Origin: an uncultured Desulfobacter sp.
Lineage (GTDB): Bacteria > Desulfobacterota > Desulfobacteria > Desulfobacterales > Desulfobacteraceae
Reading direction: 5' to 3'
Length of the DNA: 64,000 nt
Assembly (NCBI RefSeq): GCF_963665355.1
Contig: NZ_OY762229.1
Coordinates: forward strand, 4,092,001 to 4,156,000
Shown here piece by piece: positions 52,270 to 60,544 of the stretch. The number at the start of each line of letters is the position of its first letter. Position 1 is the first letter of the stretch. The translations under genes were made by a program, and so were the position numbers. The notes beneath the pieces were generated by a model. The model did not search any database. It saw only the letters and a list, made by a program, of their open reading frames with translations, and was not told where the DNA came from.

Positions 52270-53065
52270 ATGCACGCCTATGTTTATCAATTTCTTAAGT
52301 TTTTTCGCAATATTTTTTCCAGGCAATCGACTTGGCTTGTGTTCTGCATGGTCATATTGGGATTCATAGGTAGCGGCGAGATGATGGGTGTCACCTCGTT
52401 TTGCCGATTTTGGTCGATCGAGGAAAGCGGCTATCATAGCTTTCTCAACTTTTTTCGCTCCTCTGCCTGGTCTCTTGAAGCACTGATATGTTACTGGAGC
52501 AGCTTTGTTCTTTCACAAAAAGAAACCGTTTTTGTTTACGGCCGCGCGGTGATATTAGGTGATCATACAAACGTTTCAAAAGAGGGGCGAAGAATGCCGT
52601 GTGTAGTCAGTTTGCACCAACATTCCGAAACGCAGAGTAAACCGTCCTATTTCCGGGGTCATTGTTGGGGCGCCATCGGCTTAATGATCGGCTCGATGGT
52701 TCCGCCTTATTCTCTTCCCTTGGCGCTTGGTATTCATCAGGGGTTGGTTCATATTGGTAAAAAGAGCCCGGATGAAGCCGACAGGGAAACCCTGGGAAGT
52801 CGAATTGTCCAGATGGCGCTTGATTTTGCTGTCAAACACGATCTGCCAAGCATCCTGATTCTGGATGCTTTTTTCCCCTGGGGCCGCTGTTTTCATACTG
52901 GCCAATTCCCTATGATCACTGAAGCATAAATCACCGCTTCTCATCCTTATTATTCGGGCAAAGAAAAACTGTGTGATCTATTTTGAGGCCGAACACCCCT
53001 GGGAAAGAAAACCGGGACGTCCTGCAACATACGGAGAAAAGATCAAACTCATGGAATTCTTTGTT
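52270..53065 (+). pseudogene. Decayed DDE-type transposase (frameshift, stop, MITE insertion)
   Basis: The first 219 codons read like a transposase of a DDE family: RAVILGDHTNVSKEGRRMPCVVSLHQHSETQSKPSYFRGHCWGAIGLM, IHQGLVHIG, TLGSRIVQMALDFAVKHDLPSILILDAFFP. After DAFFP the frame shifts by one base (near the T and C runs at about 52870), and an in-frame TGA follows. The continuation IIRAKKNCVIYFEAEHPWERKPGRPATYGEKIKLMEFF is then found, up to a MITE at 53066. The C-terminal end is missing. The exact IS family is not certain. Confidence 0.8.
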
Positions 53066-53196
53066 AGGCCTGATCATGACTTCGGCCGCTTTGTACTCAT
53101 TTTTTCAGAACCTGAAAAATAATGTCGGAATTAAAAGACGTTGATAATTCCCTGAATCAGCTTTTCTCATGAGTGGCCCATTTTATGATCAAGTCC
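53066..53196. mobile_element. 131-bp MITE, copy 1
   Basis: It is the same length as, and clearly similar to, the MITE at 59423-59553. The terminal inverted repeats are aggcctgatcatga (53066-53079) and ttatgatcaagtcc (53183-53196), worn compared with the other copy. It interrupts the decayed transposase after the codons for KLMEFFV. The flanking 8-mers do not match, so its target duplication has been lost or changed. Confidence 0.85.
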
Positions 53197-53202
53197 AAAA
53201 TC

Positions 53203-53271
53203 TTAAACTGCTGTTTTCGGGGTTAAAAATGTTGATTTAAGGGTGGATTTGGGTATGATTTTGAGTTTAAT
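53203..53271. repeat. Dispersed ~100-bp repeat, copy 5, left half
   Basis: aaactgctgttttcgggg through ttgatttaagggtgg to gattttgagtttaatt matches copies at 40086 and 34960. The sequence then breaks at the IS200/IS605 element and the missing right half (attgtaatgaaatc to ggcccgacccc) resumes at 53898-53935. Confidence 0.65.
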
Positions 53272-53899
53272 TGCTTTTAATTAAACCTCAGGCTCTGCCT
53301 GAGCGACCCGAATAGTTTGGACAGTCCCAGCGAGATTAATAAGTGTGATAAAGGTCCTTCCTTGGGAAAGCCCCCAAGGGGGAAAGGAAGGACCTATGAA
53401 AGATTGGCAAACACTATCACACGTAAAGTGGGACTGCAAATATCATATTATATTTGTGACAAAATATAGACATAAGACTATATACGGGGAACTCCGAAAA
53501 AATATCGGACCGATCATCAGGCAATTATGTGAACAGAAAGGACTCGACTTGCACGAAGGTCATGCCATGCCGGAGCATATTCACTTGTGTTTGAGCATAC
53601 CTCCAAAATATAGCGTCTCAAATACTGTCGGATTTATCAAAGGCAAAAGTGCAATTCGTATTCATAGAGAGCTTTTGCGTACAAAACGTATGACAGGTTT
53701 GAGTTTTTGGGCAAGAGGTTACTGTGCCAGTACAGTTGGTCTTGATGAAGAAATGATAAAGGCATATATTCGTCAGCAAGATCAAAATAGATAATTACAA
53801 CGAACGGTGAATAACAGCCCCTTTAGGGGCTTTCCTGCAACAAAGCCCCCTTCAAGGGGGCTTCCTCATACTACCCGCTATGCGGGTATAGTAGGTGAT
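53272..53899 (+). mobile_element. IS200/IS605-type element inserted into a dispersed repeat
   Basis: Bounds are inferred from the split repeat on both sides. Near the left end there is a hairpin ctcaggc-tct-gcctgag (53287-53303); before the gene aggtccttcc (53352-53361) pairs with ggaaggacct (53386-53395). Near the right end agccccc/gggggct (53844-53862) and tacccgc-tat-gcgggta (53872-53888) form stems. Subterminal hairpins instead of inverted repeats are the mark of this family. No tnpB is present. Confidence 0.8.
53396..53794 (+). CDS. tnpA: IS200/IS605-family Y1 transposase TnpA
   Basis: A 132-residue single-strand DNA transposase starting at ATG 53396 (MKDWQTLSHVKWDCKYHIIFVTKYRHK); the longer open frame upstream runs through a hairpin and is not likely to be translated. 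It has the HUH motif (MPEHIHLCLSIPP, giving HxH) and the catalytic Tyr in the C-terminal helix (EEMIKAYIRQQ). The protein appears intact, so the element could be active. The hairpin covering the start region may hinder its translation. Confidence 0.92.
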   Translation: MKDWQTLSHVKWDCKYHIIFVTKYRHKTIYGELRKNIGPIIRQLCEQKGLDLHEGHAMPEHIHLCLSIPPKYSVSNTVGFIKGKSAIRIHRELLRTKRMTGLSFWARGYCASTVGLDEEMIKAYIRQQDQNR

Positions 53900-53935
53900 T
53901 GTAATGAAATCTATCTGTCGATGTGGCCCGACCCC
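53898..53935. repeat. Dispersed ~100-bp repeat, copy 5, right half
   Basis: attgtaatgaaatc, tgtcgatgtggcccgacccc. It joins to the left half at 53203-53271 if the IS200/IS605 element is removed. Confidence 0.65.
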
Positions 53936-54070
53936 AAAACGACCAGAACGACCAGAAATTGTAAACCTGTTATTGCAATTGATTGGGATAAAGAGCGGTT
54001 TTCAGAAAATAACGATTCAAAAACAGTCAAGTTATTAGAGGAATATAATCTTAAATAATATCATATAAAT

Positions 54071-54223
54071 ATGAATAGTGAAGAATGTATTGGGTATTTT
54101 GAAGAAATTCTTCAAACAATTAAGTCTGTTTCAAGAGCAGAAATAGAAGAATCGACCAACAAACAAATAAAACTTTTAGATACCTATTTGAATAAAATTC
54201 AAGAAACGATATTGACGCAATAG
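54071..54223 (+). CDS. Short hypothetical ORF (50 aa)
   Basis: ATG 54071 opens a 50-codon frame for an acidic, helical peptide (ECIGYFEEILQTIKSVSRAEIEES, TYLNKIQETI). No clear ribosome-binding site and no recognised family. An unrelated frame just upstream (about 53950-54058, reading NCKPVIAIDWDKERFSEN) may be another gene remnant. It lies in very AT-rich DNA between the IS200/IS605 element and a glycosyltransferase gene. Confidence 0.3.
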   Translation: MNSEECIGYFEEILQTIKSVSRAEIEESTNKQIKLLDTYLNKIQETILTQ

Positions 54224-54264
54224 TAGCACCAGCCTGCAAGGTGATTCCGGACGTGGGGTAATTC

Positions 54265-55380
54265 ATGGGAAAAATTAAAGTTACATACCTAATATCTTCA
54301 TTAGCTAATGAAGGCCCTGTTAACGTTATGTATAATATTATAAAGTATATTGACTTTAGCAAATTTGATGTTTCTATCATAACGTTTATTCCAGAAAAAG
54401 AAAATAATAGGTTTCAAGATTTTACAGAATTTCCAATTAAAATCCATCAAATAAGCTCTTTTGTTAAATTGTCCCCACTTAAAATATTTAGATGTATTAA
54501 AAAGTTGATTATACAAATAAATCCGGACATTTTGCATGCGCATTGTCCTCGTTCGTTATATTTAATGCCATTTCTGCCTTCTGAATATAAACGAGTATAT
54601 ACCATACACATCTACCCCGGGTTACAACAAAAGATTCTATATGGCAATGTTAAGGGGACGATTGTAAACTATTTGAATAATTTTTTTACCAAATATTTTG
54701 TGCATCTTCCTATTGGATGTGCTGAAAGTGTCTCCTCGTTATACAAAATAAATAAAGGTTGGCATTTTGTTAGTATCCCTAATGGGACATCGTTACCTCT
54801 TTGTAAAAAAAGCATGGAATTCAAAAGTAAGCTACGTGAGAAGTTTGGACTTAAAGCTAACATCCCTTATTTCATTTTTATTGGGCGATTTTCAAAGGAA
54901 AAAAATCCTCAATTATTGGTCAATGCTTTTCGAAATAGGAAAGACATTGGCTTGATATTATTAGGTTCCGGGCCATTATGGGATACTTTAAAACAGAAAC
55001 AATCAGAAAACATCTTGATGCCCGGTTTTAAAACGAATGTTTATGAATATTTAATTGCTTCTGATTATTACATCTCAGCGTCTGAGGTAGAAGGTCTCGC
55101 TAACACACTACTTGAAAGTATGACCATTGGTCTTCCTGTACTACTTTCAGATATACCTTCCCACCATGAAGTTTTATCAAAAGCTTCGGGCAAAATGGGC
55201 TATATTTTTAATCAAAAAGACCAAGCAGATTTACTCACCAAAATAGATAAAATATTGAGAATAGATAAGCGAATTGCCAAAAGAGAGATTAAAACAATTC
55301 TACAAAAATATTATACAGCAGAAAAAATGTCAAAAAGTTATCAACTAACATACCGAGAAGCTTTGCTTAAACAACGGTAA
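54265..55380 (+). CDS. Glycosyltransferase family 4, AT-rich
   Basis: A 371-residue GT4 enzyme. N terminus KVTYLISSLANEGPVNVMYNIIKYI is the acceptor-side Gly loop, DILHAHCPRSLYLMPFLP is a common strand, and the C-terminal half has FIFIGRFSKEKNPQLLVNAF, LLGSGPLWDTLKQKQ, LMPGFKTNVYEYLIASDYYISASEVEGLANTLLESMTIGLPVLLSDIPSHHEVL (E-x7-E region). Base composition is much richer in A and T than the flanking genes, pointing to a separate origin. The next glycosyltransferase gene begins 23 bp later and is similar in composition. Confidence 0.92.
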   Translation: MGKIKVTYLISSLANEGPVNVMYNIIKYIDFSKFDVSIITFIPEKENNRFQDFTEFPIKIHQISSFVKLSPLKIFRCIKKLIIQINPDILHAHCPRSLYLMPFLPSEYKRVYTIHIYPGLQQKILYGNVKGTIVNYLNNFFTKYFVHLPIGCAESVSSLYKINKGWHFVSIPNGTSLPLCKKSMEFKSKLREKFGLKANIPYFIFIGRFSKEKNPQLLVNAFRNRKDIGLILLGSGPLWDTLKQKQSENILMPGFKTNVYEYLIASDYYISASEVEGLANTLLESMTIGLPVLLSDIPSHHEVLSKASGKMGYIFNQKDQADLLTKIDKILRIDKRIAKREIKTILQKYYTAEKMSKSYQLTYREALLKQR

Positions 55381-55403
55381 GGTCTTCATTCAAAAGGGGG
55401 AAA

Positions 55404-56219
55404 ATGGATTTAAGTATAGTCATTCTGAATTACAAGCAGATGAATTTCATTATATCTTGTCTTAAATCAATTACCGAATCAAATTTTTTTATACGTGGGA
55501 GAGAATTAGATTTTGAAGTAATTGTAGTTGATAATAATTCCAACGATGACATTGGAAAATTTTTGATTTGTCAGTATCCAGAGGTTAAGTTTATACAAAA
55601 TAAGAAAAACATCGGGATGGGGGCCGGAAACAATATTGGAATAAAGGAGGCAACAGGAGATTATATAGTTGTAATGAATCCGGACACTATTGTTTTTGAA
55701 GATACCTTTAAACAGCTCTATTGTTTTATGGAAGAAAATAAGCATGTTGGCGTTGTTGGACCAAAGCAATTAAATACAGATAAAACAATTCAGAATTCAT
55801 GTTACAGATGGCCTAAACCTTTGATTCCCATTTATAGACGAACTCCCATAGGAAATATTAAATTTGCCCGTCGCGAAATAGATAGATATTTAATGAAAGA
55901 TTTTGATCATGAGTCTTGTCAGTCCGTTGACTGGCTGCTCGGGTCTTTTTTATTTATGCGAGCGGCAGCAATTGAAAGAATCGGTGCTTTCGATGAAAGA
56001 TTTTTCATGTACTTTGAAGATACTGATTTATGTCAAAGATTTTGGAAATTCAATTGGAAAGTGATTTATTACCCGGAAGCGGTTATCCTACACAATCACA
56101 ATCGTCATAGTGCGCAGACTGCCTGGTATAATTTTTTTTCCAATAAAGCATCTATGATACACATTCTTTCATGGGTTAAATATTTATTAAAATGGCCCAC
56201 AAACTATTCTCTACGATAA
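55404..56219 (+). CDS. Glycosyltransferase family 2 (rhamnosyltransferase-like)
   Basis: A 271-residue GT-A enzyme: MDLSIVILNYKQMNFIISCLKSI, EVIVVDNNSNDD, GAGNNIGIKEATGDYIVVMNPDTIVFED (NPD as the metal motif), VDWLLGSFLFMRAAAIERIGAFDERFFMYFEDTDLCQRF and VILHNHNRHS. This pattern is typical of enzymes that add rhamnose or related sugars to a growing lipid-linked chain. GGGGG lies upstream of the ATG. It is AT-rich like its neighbour. Its TAA overlaps the ATG of the glycoside hydrolase gene (TAATG). Confidence 0.92.
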   Translation: MDLSIVILNYKQMNFIISCLKSITESNFFIRGRELDFEVIVVDNNSNDDIGKFLICQYPEVKFIQNKKNIGMGAGNNIGIKEATGDYIVVMNPDTIVFEDTFKQLYCFMEENKHVGVVGPKQLNTDKTIQNSCYRWPKPLIPIYRRTPIGNIKFARREIDRYLMKDFDHESCQSVDWLLGSFLFMRAAAIERIGAFDERFFMYFEDTDLCQRFWKFNWKVIYYPEAVILHNHNRHSAQTAWYNFFSNKASMIHILSWVKYLLKWPTNYSLR

Positions 56220-58798
56220 TGCAAAAATTATTAAGCCTTATAATTATTTGTGTAACTGTCGTACTCTGCGACCGCAGCGATGCCGCCCATAGGCAGTGGC
56301 GTATTTCAGAGTTTGCCTTTCAAGCGGAAGATGTTCCCTATGGTCAACCCCACGGGGTAGAGTTCGGCGCTTCCTTCACTGGACCGAATGGAAAAGTTTT
56401 TAATGTGCCGGGTTTCTGGGACGGTGAAAAAACATGGCGTCTGCGCTTTACGCCCACTGAGCCCGGGATCTGGACCTATCAGACAACCTCGACAGAGAAA
56501 GCGAGGCCGATGGCCTCCCTTCTTTTTGAAACGGATGTTATACGTGGCGGTGATGCTCCGCAGCAGATTGACATTTCCATTGCAGGAAATAATACCATCC
56601 GGCTGGTAGTCCGAGATGGCGGAGATGGGAGCAAATATGACCATGCGGACTGGGGAGATGCCGCTTTCATTGATGTAGAGGGGAATGCGGTTTATCTTGA
56701 GACACTTAAACCCCTCTCATCAAAACAGGGACACGGCTCGCTGGGTCTCAGTAAAAACGCCAACGGCAACCAGCTTAAAATCGGTGACCGCACTTTTGTG
56801 CACGGGATAGGCTCTCACGCCATTGGAGAAACCGTCTATACACTTGAAAAACACTGGGTGCGTTTCCGCGTCTGGGTGGGCGTTGATGCTCAAGCAAGAA
56901 AGAATGGCAGTGTAAATTTTCAGGTCTATGCTGAACGATTTGCCACGGAACGGCAAAATCGTCAAGATCCTGGCCTGAACGGAAAAATCGGTACCTTTGA
57001 GGTGCTTCCTGCTGAGGGTAATAATCCTTTTCAGCGCCATGGTGGTATTCTTCAGGTCAGTAAAGACAGGCACTACCTGACTTATGCGGATGGAACGCCT
57101 TTTTTCTGGCTCGGAGATACAAGCTGGACAAGTCCATCGGATCTGATGCCTCTGGACAGCACCACCTATCCGCCGATTGCTTCACCCTACCGCGCCCTGA
57201 TCGAAAAACGCAGGGATCAACGGTTCACTGTTCTCCAAATGGCATTCCTTGGAAAAATCAATGGGCACAACCCATTCTTCAATCCGGCAATCAGCCCCGA
57301 TCTCACTCCTTCATACTGGCGGCAGGTGGACCGATATATAAACTTTGCCAACGAGAATGGTATTCTCCCTGCCATTGGCATGGGCTGGGCCTGCAGTCCT
57401 CATACCCCAGAAAAATGGCGCATATTGTGGCGATACATTGTCGCCCGTTATGGTTCTCATGCCGTTACCTGGTTGGTATGCGGAGAATATAATACGAGAA
57501 GAGTGAGCAATGCGCAGATCAACGAAACAATGCAACTCGGTCAGTTCATTAAGGACATTGACCCCTATAAACGGGCTATGTCTATCCATCCTTGGGCATA
57601 TGAGGTTGACAAGCGCCAGGCCTGGGATGAACCGTGGTACGACTTCATCATGATCCAGGGTGGGCATGGTCCCAAACCACCTTCGCAAAAACTCTATCTT
57701 AATGCCTATACCCGCAAACCGCCTCGCCCTGTGATAGAATCGGAGTGCAAGTATGAGGGTATCCGCAATCATCTCGCCCCGGATGTGCGTGAAGTGGCCT
57801 ACCGTGCCATCCAGTCCGGTTCATTCGGCTACACTTATGGTTCCCACGGACTCTGGTATCCCACGCAGAACAAAAATGATCCGCGACACGATAATTGGGG
57901 CAAGCGTACTCCGTGGTGGAAGGCTCTTGAACGTCCCGGAGCCACTCATCTCGGCTACATGCGTACCATATATGAATCAGTTCCATGGTGGAATCTGGTT
58001 CCTTTGCCGGATGCGGTTTTTCGCGTAATTGATGATCCGGCAGTCACGGGTGTAAAAAAACTCTACTCGCTGGTGGAACATTTTCCTGAAGCCAAGGCCG
58101 ATAATGCACACTGGAGTCGATTGTCTGACGAGCCTGACAGCATCTCCCTGCATCCAAAGCATAAGGGAAACGCTGTCCTGACCTTTTCTGAGGTGACGCT
58201 GCCGGAAGCGGAGCCGGATCAATCTATTCGCCTGATCCTGGCTTTTGGAATAGATCTCTCGGTTAACTTAAAGGACGAAAAACATCCCTTCGATGGTGTC
58301 ACGCTTGGGGTGAAGATTAACGGAGAGGAACGCCTGACGGAAAAGATCTTCGATAAACAGTGGAAATACCATCAGATTGACCTTACCAAAGAATCTGGGA
58401 AGTCTTTGGTCATGGAATTGACCACCAACGCCGGTAACAACATGAACTTCGACCATGCCCTGTTCAGGCAACCGGTCATCGTTCAAACACCTGCCAGCAT
58501 GAAGAATCCTTTAGAAAAGCAGTACACCAGTGTTCCGCTTGCACCAATTTTTGTAAAGTCGGTAGACAAAAATTTGTTTTTTATCTACTTTCCAGCTGAA
58601 GAGCGGGGTGGCGCAAAGGAACTTCACGGAGTTTGCAAAGACACCGTCTACAACGCCTTATGGCGTAATCCACGGACAGGTGGCGAGAAAGAAGTAAAAC
58701 AACTTCGGACAGCAGAAAATGGAACCTGCATCCTCCCCGTACCACCGGATGCAAAAGATTGGGTGCTTATTCTTAAACGGACAACTTTCAGCTTGTAA
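56219..58798 (+). CDS. Exported apiosidase-like glycoside hydrolase with NPCBM domain
   Basis: An 859-residue secreted protein from ATG 56219 (the upstream ATG 56192 would spoil the signal peptide). Order: signal peptide (LLSLIIICVTVVLCDRSDAA), DUF5060-like N-terminal beta domain (WRISEFAFQAEDVPYGQPHGVEFGASF, FWDGEKTWRLRFTPTEPGIWTY) and an NPCBM carbohydrate-binding domain (about residues 120-240, KIGDRTFVHGIGSHAIGETVYTL). A DUF4038/apiosidase-like barrel follows (YADGTPFFWLGDTSWTSPSDL, FTVLQMAFLGK, GMGWACSPHTPEKWRILWRYIVARYGSHAVTWLVCGEYN). It probably trims or releases a polysaccharide. Its last codons and TAA lie within the inverted repeat of the downstream IS4-like element, so its original C terminus may be lost. 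Confidence 0.85.
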   Translation: MQKLLSLIIICVTVVLCDRSDAAHRQWRISEFAFQAEDVPYGQPHGVEFGASFTGPNGKVFNVPGFWDGEKTWRLRFTPTEPGIWTYQTTSTEKARPMASLLFETDVIRGGDAPQQIDISIAGNNTIRLVVRDGGDGSKYDHADWGDAAFIDVEGNAVYLETLKPLSSKQGHGSLGLSKNANGNQLKIGDRTFVHGIGSHAIGETVYTLEKHWVRFRVWVGVDAQARKNGSVNFQVYAERFATERQNRQDPGLNGKIGTFEVLPAEGNNPFQRHGGILQVSKDRHYLTYADGTPFFWLGDTSWTSPSDLMPLDSTTYPPIASPYRALIEKRRDQRFTVLQMAFLGKINGHNPFFNPAISPDLTPSYWRQVDRYINFANENGILPAIGMGWACSPHTPEKWRILWRYIVARYGSHAVTWLVCGEYNTRRVSNAQINETMQLGQFIKDIDPYKRAMSIHPWAYEVDKRQAWDEPWYDFIMIQGGHGPKPPSQKLYLNAYTRKPPRPVIESECKYEGIRNHLAPDVREVAYRAIQSGSFGYTYGSHGLWYPTQNKNDPRHDNWGKRTPWWKALERPGATHLGYMRTIYESVPWWNLVPLPDAVFRVIDDPAVTGVKKLYSLVEHFPEAKADNAHWSRLSDEPDSISLHPKHKGNAVLTFSEVTLPEAEPDQSIRLILAFGIDLSVNLKDEKHPFDGVTLGVKINGEERLTEKIFDKQWKYHQIDLTKESGKSLVMELTTNAGNNMNFDHALFRQPVIVQTPASMKNPLEKQYTSVPLAPIFVKSVDKNLFFIYFPAEERGGAKELHGVCKDTVYNALWRNPRTGGEKEVKQLRTAENGTCILPVPPDAKDWVLILKRTTFSL

Positions 58799-58833
58799 CT
58801 CAACTTTCGGGTTTAAAAATTACCAGCTAACTT

Positions 58834-60325
58834 TCAATTTTCTACAAAACCGAGTCGCTGGAAGGTTGTTCCCATAACGGCATTAAAGAATGCAGTCGCG
58901 GTCTTTTCACAATAGTTACCAATTTTTTTTAACTGGTCCCCGGCAATAATCATTAGTCTATAAAGGGCTTCCATAAAAGATATATCGGCGACTTCTTTGC
59001 AGCAGGCATAGAACAATTCTCCAAAGGTTCTGTCATCCGTTTGGATTCTATTTTGATAGGCCAGAAACATATATCTCATGAAAACAATAGTGGTGTGTGA
59101 CACCAAGGCATCATAGTCCCGGCATTGCATCTCTTTTGCCAGCTTCAAATGCTGTTTTGCCATTTTGAAGAACACCTCGATATCCAAGCGTTTACCATAG
59201 ATTCGAACGATGTCTTCATTTGACAATTCAAGATCAGTGGAGAGCAACACCAACCAATCCGTTTTGCGCCGGTCACGCACAAAAACAAGTCTGGCAGACA
59301 ATCCACCCTTCAGTGTAACGATGGTACTTGCCACCATCTTTGCCCGACCACGACGCTTTTTGAGTTGCCGGTAGATCGCTTTCACATCAACCCAATTCCC
59401 GTTGAATTCATAATGAATTTTTGGGCTTGATCATAACTTCGGCCACCTTGTCCCCATATTTTCAGAACATAAAAGATAATGCTGGAATTACAATCGGTTG
59501 ATAGTGCAATGAATCGAATTTTTTCATGAGTGGCCCATCTTATGATCAAGCCCGAATTTTTGATGTTTTCTTCACCATACCCACAACATTAATGTATTTG
59601 CTCAATGCTGTAATTGTAGCGGGCATCATAAACCAGCTATCCATCAATATATGTTTTGCACGAACTCCTTTAGCCAGAGCCCTCTTGACCATGGCTTCCA
59701 GGTTCTCGGGTGCTGTAATTGTAGCCTCTTGCCTTCGTTTCCATGCGCTGCATCTCTTATCCATGATTTTTTGATTTTCACAAAGACGCTTTTTGGCATC
59801 CGAGGAGGACAGAAGACAAAAATCTAACGGCAGACAACTGGCCCCATCTGACCAGCAGAGTGTCAGCATTCGGAATCCTTTGATAAATTTACCAGTGCTA
59901 TGATCCCATACTCTTGAAAGAAGCTCTACTTTTTTCGACCGGGAGCGATCATAAGGGCTATCATCAGCTATCAGTACCGATTCACGATTTTCATCGGTCA
60001 ATGGATCGAAAAAATGGTACAGCTTGATACCAATAGATAAAAGTAAACGACGCCAGTTAGAACGCCCACCCTTAAGGACTTCATATGCAGCATCTTTACC
60101 AAATGACAAGTCGCCATTGGTTACCATTCCTCTAAAAAAGTCTTTTTGCAGGAATGGTAATGAAAATATAGCCATAATCAATAAACGTACACTATACCCA
60201 TGACGTTTTCGTACACCACATCGGTGCAGAGATGTAGCAATGGAAAATTTGTTGAAAAAGTCATCAATTTTGCCCAAGAGCTGAATGTCTGTTTGAGTTT
60301 TTGCTTCAATATTGGTATGTATCAT
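58834..60325 (-). pseudogene. IS4-type DDE transposase split by a MITE
   Basis: The upstream part (60325 to 59562) reads LIADDSPYDRSRSKKVELLSRVWDHS (first catalytic Asp) and KHILMDSWFMMPATITALSKYINVVGMVKKTSKI (second Asp). After the MITE and one copy of the target duplication are removed, the frame goes on without a break as HYEFNGNWVDVKAIYRQLKKRR to KRLDIEVFFKMAKQHLKLAKE (Glu) and ends at 58834. The restored protein has about 450 residues. Each half alone lacks part of the DDE triad. Confidence 0.9.
59423..59553. mobile_element. 131-bp MITE, copy 2, with perfect 8-bp target duplication
   Basis: Perfect 14-bp inverted repeats gggcttgatcataa (59423-59436) and ttatgatcaagccc (59540-59553). The flanks gaattttt at 59415-59422 and 59554-59561 are an exact 8-bp target-site duplication. 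It has no coding capacity. The same element, more worn, is at 53066-53196. Confidence 0.93.
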
Positions 60326-60544
60326 GTGAGCCCTTACTGTTTGATATTATTGTATTTTTTGGCGAATTTATTATATATCAAATAGCGGAGCTCTACAAGT
60401 TTTTATGTTATAAATTCAGCAAGTTATTCAACCATAGATTTCGTTTAAGCGAATCCCGAAAGTTGAGTTGTAAGAACTGTTTCCTTGGTCTGAAGACGTA
60501 AGAAGAAAAAATTATGTTGGTTTTGCTGAAATGGGAACTGATAG

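Larger units (their letters stand above)
58792..60474 (-). mobile_element. IS4-type insertion sequence carrying a MITE
   Basis: Inverted repeats cttgtaactcaactttcggg (58792-58811) and cccgaaagttgagttgtaag (60455-60474) match at 19 of 20 positions. Between them lies one transposase gene on the minus strand, split by a 131-bp MITE. No target duplication was found next to these ends, so the exact tips may differ by some bases. The element ends inside the last codons of the glycoside hydrolase gene. Confidence 0.85.

Noticed and set aside
53807-54058. 83-codon ORF after the IS200/IS605 gene
   Set aside because: It spans the element's end hairpins and a dispersed repeat, so only its last 35 codons could be a real gene remnant; not enough to call a gene.
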